DNA of 64,000 bases from Peiella sedimenti (GTDB lineage: Bacteria > Pseudomonadota > Alphaproteobacteria > Caulobacterales > Caulobacteraceae): positions 124,001 to 188,000 of the forward strand of contig NZ_JAUKTR010000003.1 of assembly GCF_030504955.1 (NCBI RefSeq), in the 5' to 3' direction. Position 1 is the stretch's first letter, and every line of letters starts with the position of its first letter. The notes under the pieces were generated by a model. The model was not told where the DNA came from, did not search any database, and worked only from the letters and a program-made list of their open reading frames with translations. Positions 49,805-58,456 of this stretch are shown in pieces. A program made the translations under genes and the position numbers.

Positions 49805-49970
49805 GGGCAAGCTCTGCCTTGGCCGGGCAGGATTTCGGCAAGGCCAAGGTCATTTCGGGGCGCCGGAAACCCCGTCGCGATCAGGGGGTTGGACAGGGGT
49901 CGCCAGACCTGCGCCGGACCCTCATCGGGGGGGCGCGGCGGCGGCATCCTGAAACTAAGGACCTTCCCCC

Positions 49971-50606
49971 ATGCGAACCCCCGTTAAGACCCTTCTGCTC
50001 GGCGCCGCCCTGGGCGCCCTGGCCCTGCCCGCCACCGCCCAGGTCGTGGGCGGCGTGACAGGCAACGTGACCGGTCAGGTGCGGACCCCGAGCCTTGATC
50101 GACCCATGAACGATGTCTCGACCACGGCTCGCACGGCGGTCGATGAGGCGCGCGAGGCGCGTGAGCAGGCTGAAGATACCCGCCGACAGGTGGGTGAGAC
50201 CGTCCGCGAAGAGGCACGTGACGCCCGTCGGGCTCAGCCCTCGGCGACCGCTCAGGCCAATGCGAACGCCAATGCCGGACTTTCGGCCGACGAGGACGGC
50301 GCCGAGACCAATGCGAATGCCAGCGCCTCGGGATCGACCGCCGTGTCGCCCGGCGCCGAGGTGAGGACTGCTACCGGCGAGGTGCTGGGGCAGCTGGTGT
50401 CGGCGGGCCGCACCGCTGACGGCGCCGCCGGACTGCTGATCGCCGACGCCCAGGGCGTGCAGCGCGTTCTGCCCATGGACAAGGTTTCGGCCAGCGGCGG
50501 GGCGGTTGTCACGACCCTGACCACGACCGAGGTCCAGGGCCTGCCCGTCGTAGAGGCGGAGGCTCAGGGCGACGCTGAGGCTGAAGTCTCGGCCGACGAC
50601 GAGTAG
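49971..50606 (+). CDS. Secreted Ala/Asn-rich protein of unknown function
   Basis: 211 residues with a clear signal peptide (KTLLLGAALGALALPATAQ). The mature part has a charged helical stretch (TAVDEAREAREQAEDTRRQV), then an Asn/Ala-rich segment (QANANANAGLSADEDG), then a compact domain resembling a PRC-barrel or beta sandwich (EVRTATGEVLGQLVSAGR, LLIADAQGVQRVLPMDKVSA), and an acidic tail. No family recognised. A strong terminator follows. Confidence 0.7.
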   Translation: MRTPVKTLLLGAALGALALPATAQVVGGVTGNVTGQVRTPSLDRPMNDVSTTARTAVDEAREAREQAEDTRRQVGETVREEARDARRAQPSATAQANANANAGLSADEDGAETNANASASGSTAVSPGAEVRTATGEVLGQLVSAGRTADGAAGLLIADAQGVQRVLPMDKVSASGGAVVTTLTTTEVQGLPVVEAEAQGDAEAEVSADDE

Positions 50607-50629
50607 GCCGCACGAACGTCAGAGATGTG

Positions 50630-50653
50630 GGAGCGGCCCTTCGGGGCCGCTCC
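50630..50653 (+). terminator. Rho-independent terminator with UUCG loop
   Basis: Perfect 10-bp stem GGAGCGGCCC/GGGCCGCTCC (50630-50639 and 50644-50653) closed by TTCG, followed by TTTCGTTT. It lies 23 bases after the stop of the secreted protein at 49971-50606. The rest of the gap to 50901 shows no clear feature. Confidence 0.85.
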
Positions 50654-50901
50654 TTTCGTTTGGGCGTAGCGGCTTCTGGCGTGGCCGTCACGACACGCCC
50701 TTCGGGGATTTTTGTGCCGCTTTTGTTCGCCTGCGACGCCCCGCCTCAGGCCCGCGACAGGCGAAAAGCCTTGCGGTTAATACTTTCGGCGGGGCAAAAT
50801 GGCATTTTAGTGGGGGGACGGCCCAAGCGGTCGCCGCCGATTTGTAGTCCGATGTGGCTTCGTCGCACTTGACGGCGCCCTTCCTGCTTCGACGGGGACC
50901 G

Positions 50902-52227
50902 ATGGCCCAATTCGATCCACGCCGCCAACCGATCCGCTTCGCGCCCCACCTGTTCACGGCGGTCGCCGCCGTGCTGGTCGCAGGTTTGGCCTGGCGCATC
51001 AATCAGCCTGCTTCCGCCAACGAGGCGCCGCCGCTGACGGCCGCTCAGGTGGCCGCCCTGGAGTCCCAGGCCCTCTCCGCGGCCGCGGCCCCCGCCGGCA
51101 TGACTCAGCCGGAACCGATTGAGGTTCGGGTGCGTCCGGGCGAAACCTTTGAACAGGCCGTGGCGCGCACCGGCATCGATCCGGAAGAGGCGCGCGCCGT
51201 CACCCGCACCCTGGCTTCGGCCTATGACGTGGTGAACATCCGCGCCGGCCTGACCTTCGACACTGCCATTTCGCGCCCGCGCACGGGCCGCGGCGCGGCC
51301 CGTCTCGTCGGTCTGACCATGCGGACGGGGCCGGCGACTCAGCTGACTGTTTCGCGCAGCTTCGACGGCGCCCTGAAGGTTCGTTCCCTGGAGGAGCGCG
51401 TCACCTCCGAGACCACGGTCGCCAACGGCGAGATTCACGGCTCCCTTTACGAATCGGCCGCGCGCCTAGGCGCCAACTCGCGCATCACGGCCGAGGTGGT
51501 GAAGCTTTTCTCCCACCGCCTGGACTTCTCGCGTGACATCAAGGCGGGCGATCCTTTCACCCTCATCTTCGACCGCCAGGTGACCGAGAGCGGCCGGACC
51601 GTAGCCACGGGCGAGCTGCTCTATGCCGAGGTGAAGGGGGTCAAGTTCTACCGCTTCGAGGGCCGCGACGGCCGCGTCCAGTACTTCGACGAGCAGGGCA
51701 AGAACATCCGCGGCTTCCTGCTGCAGACCCCGATCGACGGCGCCCGCATCAGCTCGAACTTCGGCATGCGCCGACACCCGATCGCCGGCTATCGCCGCAT
51801 GCACCAGGGCATCGATTTCGCCGCGGGCATGGGCACCCCGGTCGTCTCCGCCGCTGACGGAGTAGTGGTCGAGGCTCGCCGCTGGGGCGGCTATGGCAAC
51901 TGGGTTCGTATCCGCCATACGGGCGGCTGGGAGACCGGCTATGCGCACCTGTCGCGTTATGCGCGCGGGCTTCGCGCGGGCCAGCGGGTCCGCCAGGGAC
52001 AGGTGATCGCCTATGTCGGCTCCACCGGCGCTTCGACGGGGCCGCACCTGCACTACGAGCTGTGGCGCAACGGCCAGCGGGTCAATCCGCGCGGCGCCCG
52101 GGTGCCGCAGGGCACTGTCCTGGCCGGAGCCGATCTGGCGGCCTTCCGCGCCCAGAAGTCCCGCATCGACGCCATGGTCGCCGAGCGCCGCACGGCGTCA
52201 GAGGACGGCCTGCGCGGCCAGGCCTGA
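50902..52227 (+). CDS. M23-family (LytM) murein endopeptidase
   Basis: 441 residues from the ATG at 50902 with GGGGACC upstream. One N-terminal membrane anchor (LFTAVAAVLVAGLAWRI), a Pro/Ala linker, a beta-rich domain (about 75-280), and the LytM domain (about 283-400). Zinc site intact: H301 and D305 in MHQGIDFAAG and the HLH motif at 382-384 in GPHLHYELW. So it should cleave peptidoglycan cross-bridges, unlike the degenerate LytM activators. Probably acts in cell-wall remodelling or division in the periplasm. Confidence 0.92.
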   Translation: MAQFDPRRQPIRFAPHLFTAVAAVLVAGLAWRINQPASANEAPPLTAAQVAALESQALSAAAAPAGMTQPEPIEVRVRPGETFEQAVARTGIDPEEARAVTRTLASAYDVVNIRAGLTFDTAISRPRTGRGAARLVGLTMRTGPATQLTVSRSFDGALKVRSLEERVTSETTVANGEIHGSLYESAARLGANSRITAEVVKLFSHRLDFSRDIKAGDPFTLIFDRQVTESGRTVATGELLYAEVKGVKFYRFEGRDGRVQYFDEQGKNIRGFLLQTPIDGARISSNFGMRRHPIAGYRRMHQGIDFAAGMGTPVVSAADGVVVEARRWGGYGNWVRIRHTGGWETGYAHLSRYARGLRAGQRVRQGQVIAYVGSTGASTGPHLHYELWRNGQRVNPRGARVPQGTVLAGADLAAFRAQKSRIDAMVAERRTASEDGLRGQA

Positions 52228-52274
52228 CGCGGGCGGGACTCTACGCCCCGGGGCTTTCCGGCGGGGGGCCAGGG

Positions 52275-52472
52275 CTAGGTCACGCGCCGATAGACAAAGT
52301 GGTCGCGAATATGGCGACTGAAGAAACGGCCCTTCGACTGGGCGTCCCTCAGCCCCTGATCGATTTCGGGCGGCACAGCCTCGTAGTCGTAGACCTCGCC
52401 CAAGGTGAAGGTGATGCGCAGCCGCTGAGCGTCACTGTCATAAGTCCAGTCGCGGATGACGCTTGAAGGCAT
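52275..52472 (-). CDS. KTSC domain protein
   Basis: 65 residues covering one KTSC domain: SSVIRDWTYDSDAQRLRITF, then EVYDYEAVPPEIDQGLRDAQ and SKGRFFSRHIRDHFVYRRV. This small domain is named after a fusion to lysyl-tRNA synthetases but the free-standing form is of unknown function. Convergent with the M23 gene. Confidence 0.88.
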   Translation of the reverse strand: MPSSVIRDWTYDSDAQRLRITFTLGEVYDYEAVPPEIDQGLRDAQSKGRFFSRHIRDHFVYRRVT

Positions 52473-52579
52473 CTGCGATCAACGCCGACGCCACGACGCC
52501 GCTCCATGACGAAACCCTAACTTGGCGCCCGAAGAGGCGCAGGCCATGCTCCGCCTCAAATCACGCCGGGGAGGGCGCG

Positions 52580-52999
52580 ATGAACTGGATCGATCCTGTC
52601 GGCTTCAGCCGATTCCAAGGGCTGGCCCTGTTGGCCCTGCGCCTCTTCCTGGGGGCCTTTCTCATCTACGGCGTCTGGGACAACATCACCGACGCAAGCC
52701 GCATGGCCGAGTTCGCGCAGTTCCTCGGCAGTCTTAACTGTCCGATGCCGAACCTCGCCGCGCCCGTCTCGGTCTGGGCTCAGTTCCTGATCGGCGTCAG
52801 TCTCATCGCCGGACTGCTCACGCGATGGGCCGGCGTACTGCTGGCGATCAATTTTGCGGTCGCCTTTCCGCTGATCCAGCCGACGGGCGCCAGCTTCCGC
52901 GACCTCTATCCGCCGATGGTGCTGATTTTCATTGGCCTGGTGTTCGCGGCGTTCGGCTCGGGGCCCTACGCGGTCGACCGTCTGCTGGGCCGCCGCTAA
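52580..52999 (+). CDS. DoxX-family membrane protein
   Basis: 139 residues from the ATG with GGGGAGG upstream; the frame is open from 52463 but lacks coding signs there. Four hydrophobic helices (ALLALRLFLGAFLIYGVWD, VWAQFLIGVSLIAGLLTRWA and others), matching DoxX/DUF417-like proteins. Function of most members is unknown. Ends in a 4-base tail-to-tail overlap with rimM. Confidence 0.85.
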   Translation: MNWIDPVGFSRFQGLALLALRLFLGAFLIYGVWDNITDASRMAEFAQFLGSLNCPMPNLAAPVSVWAQFLIGVSLIAGLLTRWAGVLLAINFAVAFPLIQPTGASFRDLYPPMVLIFIGLVFAAFGSGPYAVDRLLGRR

Positions 53000-53538
53000 C
53001 TCGTCTCTGCCGGGCCGGACTCGGACTCCTCGGGCCGCACGGCTGTGAGCCAGCCCTCGGCGATCCGCACCTCGGGCACGGCGGCGCGCGTGAAGGGCAG
53101 GTACCAGGTGGGACCACCCTCGGCCGGTGCGATCTCAAGAATGTCGCCCGCCCCGAAGTTCTGCACCGCTTTCACCTGGCCCAGCGCCTCGCCCTCGGGC
53201 GAGCGGGCCTCTAGCCCAATCAGGTCGGCCAGGTAGAACTCGTCCTCATCGTCCGGCGGGGGCAGAGTGGAGCGGCGCACGTGCAGGTTCAGGCCCCGAA
53301 GGGCCTCGGCCTGCTCACGGGTCTCGACCTCGGCGGCGCGGGCGGCGACCTCATTGGCCTTGAGGCGGCGGGAACTCTCAAGCGTCAGGACAGGCCGGCC
53401 CGCGTCGTTCAGCAGAGGTCCATAGGCGGCGACGGCCAGCGGATCGGCGGTATAGGCCGATAGCCGGACCTCCCCGCGCACACCGAAGGCGCCGGCCACA
53501 CGGCCGACCAGGATCAGGGGATCGCGTTCGTCGCTCAT
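52996..53538 (-). CDS. rimM: 16S rRNA processing protein RimM
   Basis: 180 residues from MSDERDP; an ATG at 53550 adds four residues. N-terminal domain VGRVAGAFGVRGEVRLSAY and C-terminal PRC barrel (FYLADLIGLEARSPEGEALG, then GGPTWYLPFTRAAVPEVR). Helps mature the 30S head by binding S19. Third gene of ffh-rpsP-rimM. In many bacteria trmD and rplS come next; here the operon ends against a convergent DoxX gene. Confidence 0.95.
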   Translation of the reverse strand: MSDERDPLILVGRVAGAFGVRGEVRLSAYTADPLAVAAYGPLLNDAGRPVLTLESSRRLKANEVAARAAEVETREQAEALRGLNLHVRRSTLPPPDDEDEFYLADLIGLEARSPEGEALGQVKAVQNFGAGDILEIAPAEGGPTWYLPFTRAAVPEVRIAEGWLTAVRPEESESGPAETS

Positions 53539-53608
53539 CAGACCGTGCATACGAAAAACGCCGCGCCCGGTCAGCCCGAACGCGGCGCCATTCTATGGAA
53601 TCGACCGA

Positions 53609-54169
53609 TCAGGCCTCGGTCTTTTCTTCCTCAGCGGCCGGAGTCTCTTCAGCAGCCGGAGCCTCTTCGGCGGCGGTCTCGGTCGAGGCCTCTTCCGCCC
53701 CAGTTTCAGCGGCCGGAGCTTCCTCAGCAGGCACTTCTTCGGCGGCGGGAGCCTCTTCCGCGGGCGCGGCGGCGGCGGCTTCAGCCTCAGCCTTGGCCGC
53801 GGCTTCGGCCTCGGCGCGATCGGCTTCGCGCTGCTCGCGCTCGGCGGCGCGCTCCTGAGCCTTCTTGCCGGGCTGGGCCTTCTGCGGGTTGTTGCCGGCC
53901 TGCCACTTCACGGTCTGGCCCAGGGTCTCGTCCTGGCTCAGGAAGCGGGTCACGCGGTCGGTGGGCTGGGCGCCCTTCTTCAGCCATTCGGCGATGCGCT
54001 CGGTCTTCAGCGCCACGCGAGGCGTCGGGCCGTCCTTGGGCAGCATGGGATTGTAGCTGCCAACCTTTTCCAGGAAGCGGCCGTCGCGCGGAGCGCGGCT
54101 GTCAGCCACGACGATGTGGTAGTAGGGGCGCTTCTTGGCGCCGCCGCGGGCCAGTCGGATCTTCAGCAT
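53609..54169 (-). CDS. rpsP: 30S ribosomal protein S16 with a long acidic C-terminal tail
   Basis: 186 residues, roughly twice the usual S16. The first about 80 residues are normal S16 ([20 protein letters not shown], then [20 protein letters not shown]). From about residue 95 the sequence turns to charged repeats and then a tail made almost only of Glu, Ala, Pro and Thr (for example [20 protein letters not shown]). The frame is uninterrupted. Extended S16 tails occur in alphaproteobacteria, but this one is long and strongly acidic. Between ffh and rimM in the usual operon. Confidence 0.95.
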   Translation of the reverse strand: MLKIRLARGGAKKRPYYHIVVADSRAPRDGRFLEKVGSYNPMLPKDGPTPRVALKTERIAEWLKKGAQPTDRVTRFLSQDETLGQTVKWQAGNNPQKAQPGKKAQERAAEREQREADRAEAEAAAKAEAEAAAAAPAEEAPAAEEVPAEEAPAAETGAEEASTETAAEEAPAAEETPAAEEEKTEA

Positions 54170-54194
54170 TTCAGGGGTCCTTGGTCAGGGAGGT

Positions 54195-55742
54195 TCAAGA
54201 CTTCTTGGGTGGAAAACCCGGCAGGCCGGGCAGGCCGCCGGAGGGAAGGTTCAGCCCCGGCGGCAGCCCGCCCTGGCTTTGCAGACGGCTGAGGGCCTCC
54301 TGCATCTTCTGCTGCTCGGCTTCGAGCTGGGCGGGATCGGTCTTGGCGCCCAGGCTCTTCAGCCGGTTCAGGTCCATGCCGCCCGGGCCGCCGCCCATGC
54401 CGCCCATCATTCGGGCCATCTGGGCGAAGCCCTTGCCGCCGCCCTTGCTCATGGCCTTAACCGCATCGGCCATCTGGCGGTGCTGCTTGAGCAGGCGGTT
54501 GATCTCGGCCACGTCGGCGCCGGCGCCGGCCGCGATGCGACGCTTGCGCGAGGCGTTGAGGATTTCCGGCTTGGCCCGCTCGGCCTTGGTCATGGAGCTG
54601 ATGATGGCCTGCTGGCGGCTGATCATGCGGTCATCGACGCCGGCGGCGGCCATCTGGCCCTTCAGCTTCCCGACGCCGGGCAGCAGGCCCATGATGCCCT
54701 GCAGGCCGCCCATGCGCTTCATCTGTTCCAACTGGCCAGCCAGGTCGTCCAGGTCGAACTTGCCGCGCGCCAGCTTGCGCGCCATCTTTTCGGCCTTGGC
54801 CTGGTCCAGCTCCTCGGCGGCCTTCTCGACCAGGGCTACGATGTCGCCCTGGCCCAGGATGCGGCCGGCCACGCGGCGGGCGTCAAAGACGTCGAGCGCG
54901 TCGATCTTTTCGCCCGAGCCGAGGAACTTCACCGGCAGGCCGGTGACGGAGCGCATGGACAGGATGGCCCCGCCGCGGCCGTCGCCGTCCGCACGCGTCA
55001 GGATCAGGCCGGTCAAGGGCAGGCGCTCGTGGAAGGCCTTGGCCGTGCGGACCGCGTCCTGACCGGTCAGGCTGTCGGCGACCAGCAAGGTCTCGGTCGG
55101 TCTGGAGATCGAGGCGATCTCCGCCGCCTCGGCCATCAGGGCCTCATCGACCGTGGTGCGTCCGGCGGTGTCGAGGATCAGAACGTCAAATCCCTGCAGC
55201 TTGGCCGACTGCAGCGCGCGGCGGGTGATCTCCACCGCCGACTGGCCCTGGACGATGGGCAGGGTGGCGACCTCGATCTGTTGGCCCAGGGTGGCCAGCT
55301 GCTCCATGGCCGCCGGGCGTCGCGTGTCCAGCGACGCCATCAGCACCTTCTTGCGCTCGGTCTTGCTCAGACGCAGCGCCAGCTTGGCCGAGGTGGTGGT
55401 CTTGCCCGAACCCTGCAGGCCCGCCATCAGCACCACGACGGGCGGGCTGGCGTTCAGGTTGAAGGGGACCGGCTCCTCGCCGCCCAGCATCTCGACCAGG
55501 CCGTCGTAGACGATCTTGATGACCTGATCGGCCGGCTTGACCGAACGGATGACCTCTTCGCCAGTAGCGCGCTCACGGGCGTGGGCGATGAAGTCCTTGA
55601 CCACCGGCAGGGCGACGTCGGCCTCGAGCAGGGCCACGCGCACCTCGCGCAGCGCCGTGTCGACATCGGCTTCGGTCAGCACGCCCCGGCCGGTGATCCG
55701 GTCGAAAACGTCTGACAGGCGCTCGTTCAGGGCCTCGAACAT
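54195..55742 (-). CDS. ffh: Signal recognition particle protein Ffh (SRP54)
   Basis: 515 residues from the MFEALNERL start; two codons upstream (at 55745 and 55754) are alternative ATGs with weak context. N domain, then G domain with GLQGSGKTTTSAKLALRLSK, DTAGRTTVDEALMAEA and LTRADGDGRGG, then a Met-rich M domain (GLQGIMGLLPGVGK, KRRIAAGAGADVAEINRLLK) that binds 4.5S RNA and signal peptides. Tail Gly/Leu/Pro-rich. First gene of ffh-rpsP-rimM. Confidence 0.96.
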   Translation of the reverse strand: MFEALNERLSDVFDRITGRGVLTEADVDTALREVRVALLEADVALPVVKDFIAHARERATGEEVIRSVKPADQVIKIVYDGLVEMLGGEEPVPFNLNASPPVVVLMAGLQGSGKTTTSAKLALRLSKTERKKVLMASLDTRRPAAMEQLATLGQQIEVATLPIVQGQSAVEITRRALQSAKLQGFDVLILDTAGRTTVDEALMAEAAEIASISRPTETLLVADSLTGQDAVRTAKAFHERLPLTGLILTRADGDGRGGAILSMRSVTGLPVKFLGSGEKIDALDVFDARRVAGRILGQGDIVALVEKAAEELDQAKAEKMARKLARGKFDLDDLAGQLEQMKRMGGLQGIMGLLPGVGKLKGQMAAAGVDDRMISRQQAIISSMTKAERAKPEILNASRKRRIAAGAGADVAEINRLLKQHRQMADAVKAMSKGGGKGFAQMARMMGGMGGGPGGMDLNRLKSLGAKTDPAQLEAEQQKMQEALSRLQSQGGLPPGLNLPSGGLPGLPGFPPKKS

Positions 55743-55804
55743 CATCCATCCCAATCGCGCACGGAACCTCGGCCCCTGTGAGCGATCACGCCGACAGGAG
55801 GCCT

Positions 55805-55830
55805 CCTGACCCTCGTCCCTGATGGTCAGG
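55805..55830. other. Hairpin-forming sequence between the TonB receptor gene and ffh
   Basis: Perfect arms CCTGACC (55805-55811) and GGTCAGG (55824-55830); an alternative overlapping hairpin CCCTGA-TGG-TCAGGG exists at 55817-55831. On the minus strand it lies after the TonB-dependent receptor and before ffh, so it could end the former transcript or sit in the ffh leader. No T-run follows. Confidence 0.3.
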
Positions 55831-55929
55831 GGGTCGTGGCCAGGGAGGGCGCGAGGTCTACTTGCGCCGGAAGCGGCGGCTTATGGGGGAAAACAAGGGC
55901 AAAGGCAAGGCGCGGCCCGGCTCCGACGT

Positions 55930-57918
55930 TTAAGCGCCGCCGCCAGATCCCGACCACCGAAGGCCGAGGCGAAGGGTGCGCGGCGGCCCGAAGCCGGCGA
56001 CGCCGTCAGCCGTTTCGGAAACCTCGACGTCCGCATTCAGCAGATTGTCGGCGGCCAGCCACAAGGTGGTGCGCGGCGTCATCCGCCACTCGGCGCGCAG
56101 GTCCACGGTCGCGGCGGCCTCGAGGACGCGGCTGTTGAGGTCGTCATCGAACCGGTCGCTTTCCCAGCGGACCCGCCCGGACAGTGTCCAGCGTTCATGC
56201 GCATCCCACGCCGCCCCGAACGTGGCGCTGAGCTCCGGCGCCTGGGCGGGCCGCAAGCCGGTCAGTTGAGGCGCGTCCGCGCCGCCGTCCACCTCTGCGT
56301 CGGTCCAGGACAAGGCCGCCGTCAACTCCAGGGGGCCGGCGCGCCAGCCCGCTTCGGTTTCAAGACCCACAGCCGCTATGGTTCCCGCGTTCATGCGTTG
56401 CCGCAGAACGCCGCCCGCAGGGACGAAGCCCGCCACCGGGAAGACCCCCGGTCCCTCGCCGATCGTGACGTTGACGATGGCGTCGTCGATCTCATTCCAG
56501 AAGAGCGTTGCGGCCCATGACAGCTCGCCAAGGCGTCCCTCAAGGCCGGCGTCGACGCCTCTCAGCCTTTCTGGCCGCAGACCCGGATTGGCCTCGGTGA
56601 TGTCATTGCCGACGCGGAATGGCCGATGCAGTTCGTTGAGCGTGGCCGGGCGGAAGGCGCTATAGGCCGCGCCACGCAGGCTCCAGCCGTTGAAAGTCCG
56701 CCGCCCGGCCGCCCGGCCGCTCAATACCTCGCCAGAGCCGCCAACCGGCCTCAGGTCCAGCGTGGGCGCGCCGGTCGCTCGGTCCCGCTCCAGCCTGCGG
56801 CCATCGGCGTTACGCCAGGCGTCCAGGCGCAGTCCCCCGGCGGCCAGCCACGGTCCACCCGACCAGGCCGCCTCGGCGTAAGCGCCGACAACAGAGGCTT
56901 CGCCGCCCGCCACGCGGCTGCGGGTGAAGTCGCCGCCCATGAAGCGGAAGCGCTCGCGCGTCTCGCCTTCGAAGGTGCGAGCGTCGGCGCCGAGCTCCCA
57001 CTCCGCCTGGCCGTCCCAGAGGTCGATGCGACGGCGGAGCGCGGCGTTAAGGCCCCAGCCACGGGCGGGAGTCTCGTCCTGACTGGCGGCGCGGCGCGTC
57101 GCCGAGCGATCATCCTCAACGGCCACGAAGCTGTTGGACAGGTCGCTGCCGTGCGTCCAGCCCTGGACCCGCCATCCGAAACCATCGCCCAGGGGCGGCG
57201 CCGCGATGGTGGCGGAGATCAGCTGGCCAGAGGCGCGTGAGCGGGCGCCTTCGAGGCCGGAGCCTCGCGACTCCTCCCACGCCGATGCGCGCAATGACAG
57301 GGAGCCGTCGCCGGCAGGAAGATCGAGCCGCAGGGCGCCGCCCGCGGCTTCAAAGTCCAGAGGTTGGTCCGCTGCCCCAGCCGCAACGCCGCGAACAGGC
57401 ACATAGCCCAAGCTGCGCTCCAGAAGCGCCGAGGCGGTCAGGCGCGCGCCGTGAAGGTCTGTCCCGCCCCAGGCGCCCAGTCGCCTCCCGCCGTATTCCG
57501 CGGCTGAAAGATCGACCACCGGGCCTGAGTCTCGCTCCCTCAGGGCCACAACGCCCGTCAGGGCGCCTGCGCCATAGGGACCGGAGCCGCCGCCGCGCAC
57601 GATGTCGGCGCGGTCCACGGCTTCGCCGGGAAGCTGGCTCCAGATGACCCAGCCGCCGAACGGATCATTCAGCGGCACGCCATCCAGCGTTACGAGCGCC
57701 CGGCCCGCGCCGGAGGGGGCGATGGCCCGGAGGGACAGGCCTTGGGTGGTGGGATTGGCCGAGAGACTGCTGGTGCGCCTGAACAGCGATACGGCGGGCA
57801 CAGAGGTCAGCGCCTCATCCAGTCGGCGCGCCTCGCTTAGTTCCTCGGAGTCCAGCCGCACGACTGAATAGCCGGCTTCCGTCAGTGCGGGCGGCAGGCG
57901 CGCGCCGGTGATCACCAC
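55930..57918 (-). CDS. TonB-dependent outer-membrane receptor, apparently missing its signal peptide
   Basis: 662 residues from a GTG at 57916-57918. Plug domain signs: VVITGARLP, LRAIAPSGAGRALVTLDGVP, ADIVRGGGSGPYGAGALTGV; then a long barrel with many amphipathic strands, size as in BtuB/CirA-type receptors. Only 22 more codons are open upstream (to a TGA at 57985-57987), without an ATG or a proper signal sequence, although a weakly hydrophobic scrap (TFLIIDVQA) remains. A receptor needs a signal peptide to reach the outer membrane, so the gene looks 5'-truncated and may be non-functional. Directly next to a PQQ-dehydrogenase fragment. Substrate unknown. Confidence 0.8.
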   Translation of the reverse strand: MVITGARLPPALTEAGYSVVRLDSEELSEARRLDEALTSVPAVSLFRRTSSLSANPTTQGLSLRAIAPSGAGRALVTLDGVPLNDPFGGWVIWSQLPGEAVDRADIVRGGGSGPYGAGALTGVVALRERDSGPVVDLSAAEYGGRRLGAWGGTDLHGARLTASALLERSLGYVPVRGVAAGAADQPLDFEAAGGALRLDLPAGDGSLSLRASAWEESRGSGLEGARSRASGQLISATIAAPPLGDGFGWRVQGWTHGSDLSNSFVAVEDDRSATRRAASQDETPARGWGLNAALRRRIDLWDGQAEWELGADARTFEGETRERFRFMGGDFTRSRVAGGEASVVGAYAEAAWSGGPWLAAGGLRLDAWRNADGRRLERDRATGAPTLDLRPVGGSGEVLSGRAAGRRTFNGWSLRGAAYSAFRPATLNELHRPFRVGNDITEANPGLRPERLRGVDAGLEGRLGELSWAATLFWNEIDDAIVNVTIGEGPGVFPVAGFVPAGGVLRQRMNAGTIAAVGLETEAGWRAGPLELTAALSWTDAEVDGGADAPQLTGLRPAQAPELSATFGAAWDAHERWTLSGRVRWESDRFDDDLNSRVLEAAATVDLRAEWRMTPRTTLWLAADNLLNADVEVSETADGVAGFGPPRTLRLGLRWSGSGGGA

Positions 57919-57971
57919 CTCAGCGACGGCGACCGGCTGTTCGGGCGGGGGCGGCGCCTGGACGTCGATGA

Positions 57972-58229
57972 TCAGGAACGTCCCTCAGGCAGGGCGTAGG
58001 CGATGACCTGATCGCCTGCGGGAGTCTCCATGAAGTGATGGCCGCCGGTCATGATGACGAGATACTGCCGCCCATTGGCCTCGTAGACCATGGGCGCCGC
58101 CTGTCCGCCGGCGGGAAGAACGTCGGACCAGACCGTCTCTCCCGTCTCGATATCGATGGCGCGGATGAGGTCGTCGGTCGCCGCCGCGATGAAGATCAGC
58201 CCGCCCGCCGTAACGACAGCCTCGCCCCA
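57972..58229 (-). pseudogene. C-terminal remnant of a membrane-bound PQQ-dependent dehydrogenase (Gcd-like)
   Basis: 85 codons in frame from TGG at 58227-58229 to the TGA at 57972-57974, preceded by an in-frame TGA (58230-58232). The sequence [40 protein letters not shown], then GRQYLVIMTGGHHFM and DQVIAYALPEGRS is the extreme C-terminus of quinoprotein glucose/quinate dehydrogenases (AATDD, LPAGGQA and IAYALP are family hallmarks). The remaining about 700 residues are absent. It ends 48 bases from the 3' end of tRNA-Ser. Confidence 0.85.
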
Positions 58230-58278
58230 TCAGACGGGTGGTCGGCCGCGCATGTCGCCGGACGGTTGCGAGAGGGGG

Positions 58279-58368
58279 TGGCGGTGAGAGAGGGATTCGA
58301 ACCCTCGATAGGGTTTCCCCTATACACGCGTTCCAGGCGTGCGCCTTCAACCACTCGGCCACCTCACC
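58279..58368 (-). tRNA. tRNA-Ser(GGA)
   Basis: Class II tRNA on the minus strand: acceptor GGTGAGG/TCTCACC, anticodon loop CTGGAAC with anticodon GGA, long variable arm around TATAGGGGAAACCCTAT, T arm GAGGG-TTCGAAT-CCCTC, discriminator G and encoded CCA (plus-strand TGG at 58279-58281). Confidence 0.95.
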
Positions 58369-58456
58369 ACGCGAGGGGCGGGGAATATCCGTTGCGGCCG
58401 CTCTCGGCAAGACGCCATTCGGCGCCTACATGAGAAAGCGACCAAAGGAGCCGCCC

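Noticed and set aside
55805-55831. 4.5S (SRP) RNA gene upstream of ffh
   Set aside because: The hairpin is short and lacks the conserved SRP RNA apical GGAA tetraloop and symmetric loop; no long rod-like fold is seen.
58238-58456. N-terminal extension of MsrA by 73 residues
   Set aside because: It runs across tRNA-Ser; the ATG at 58457 has AAAGGAG and the conserved MsrA start.
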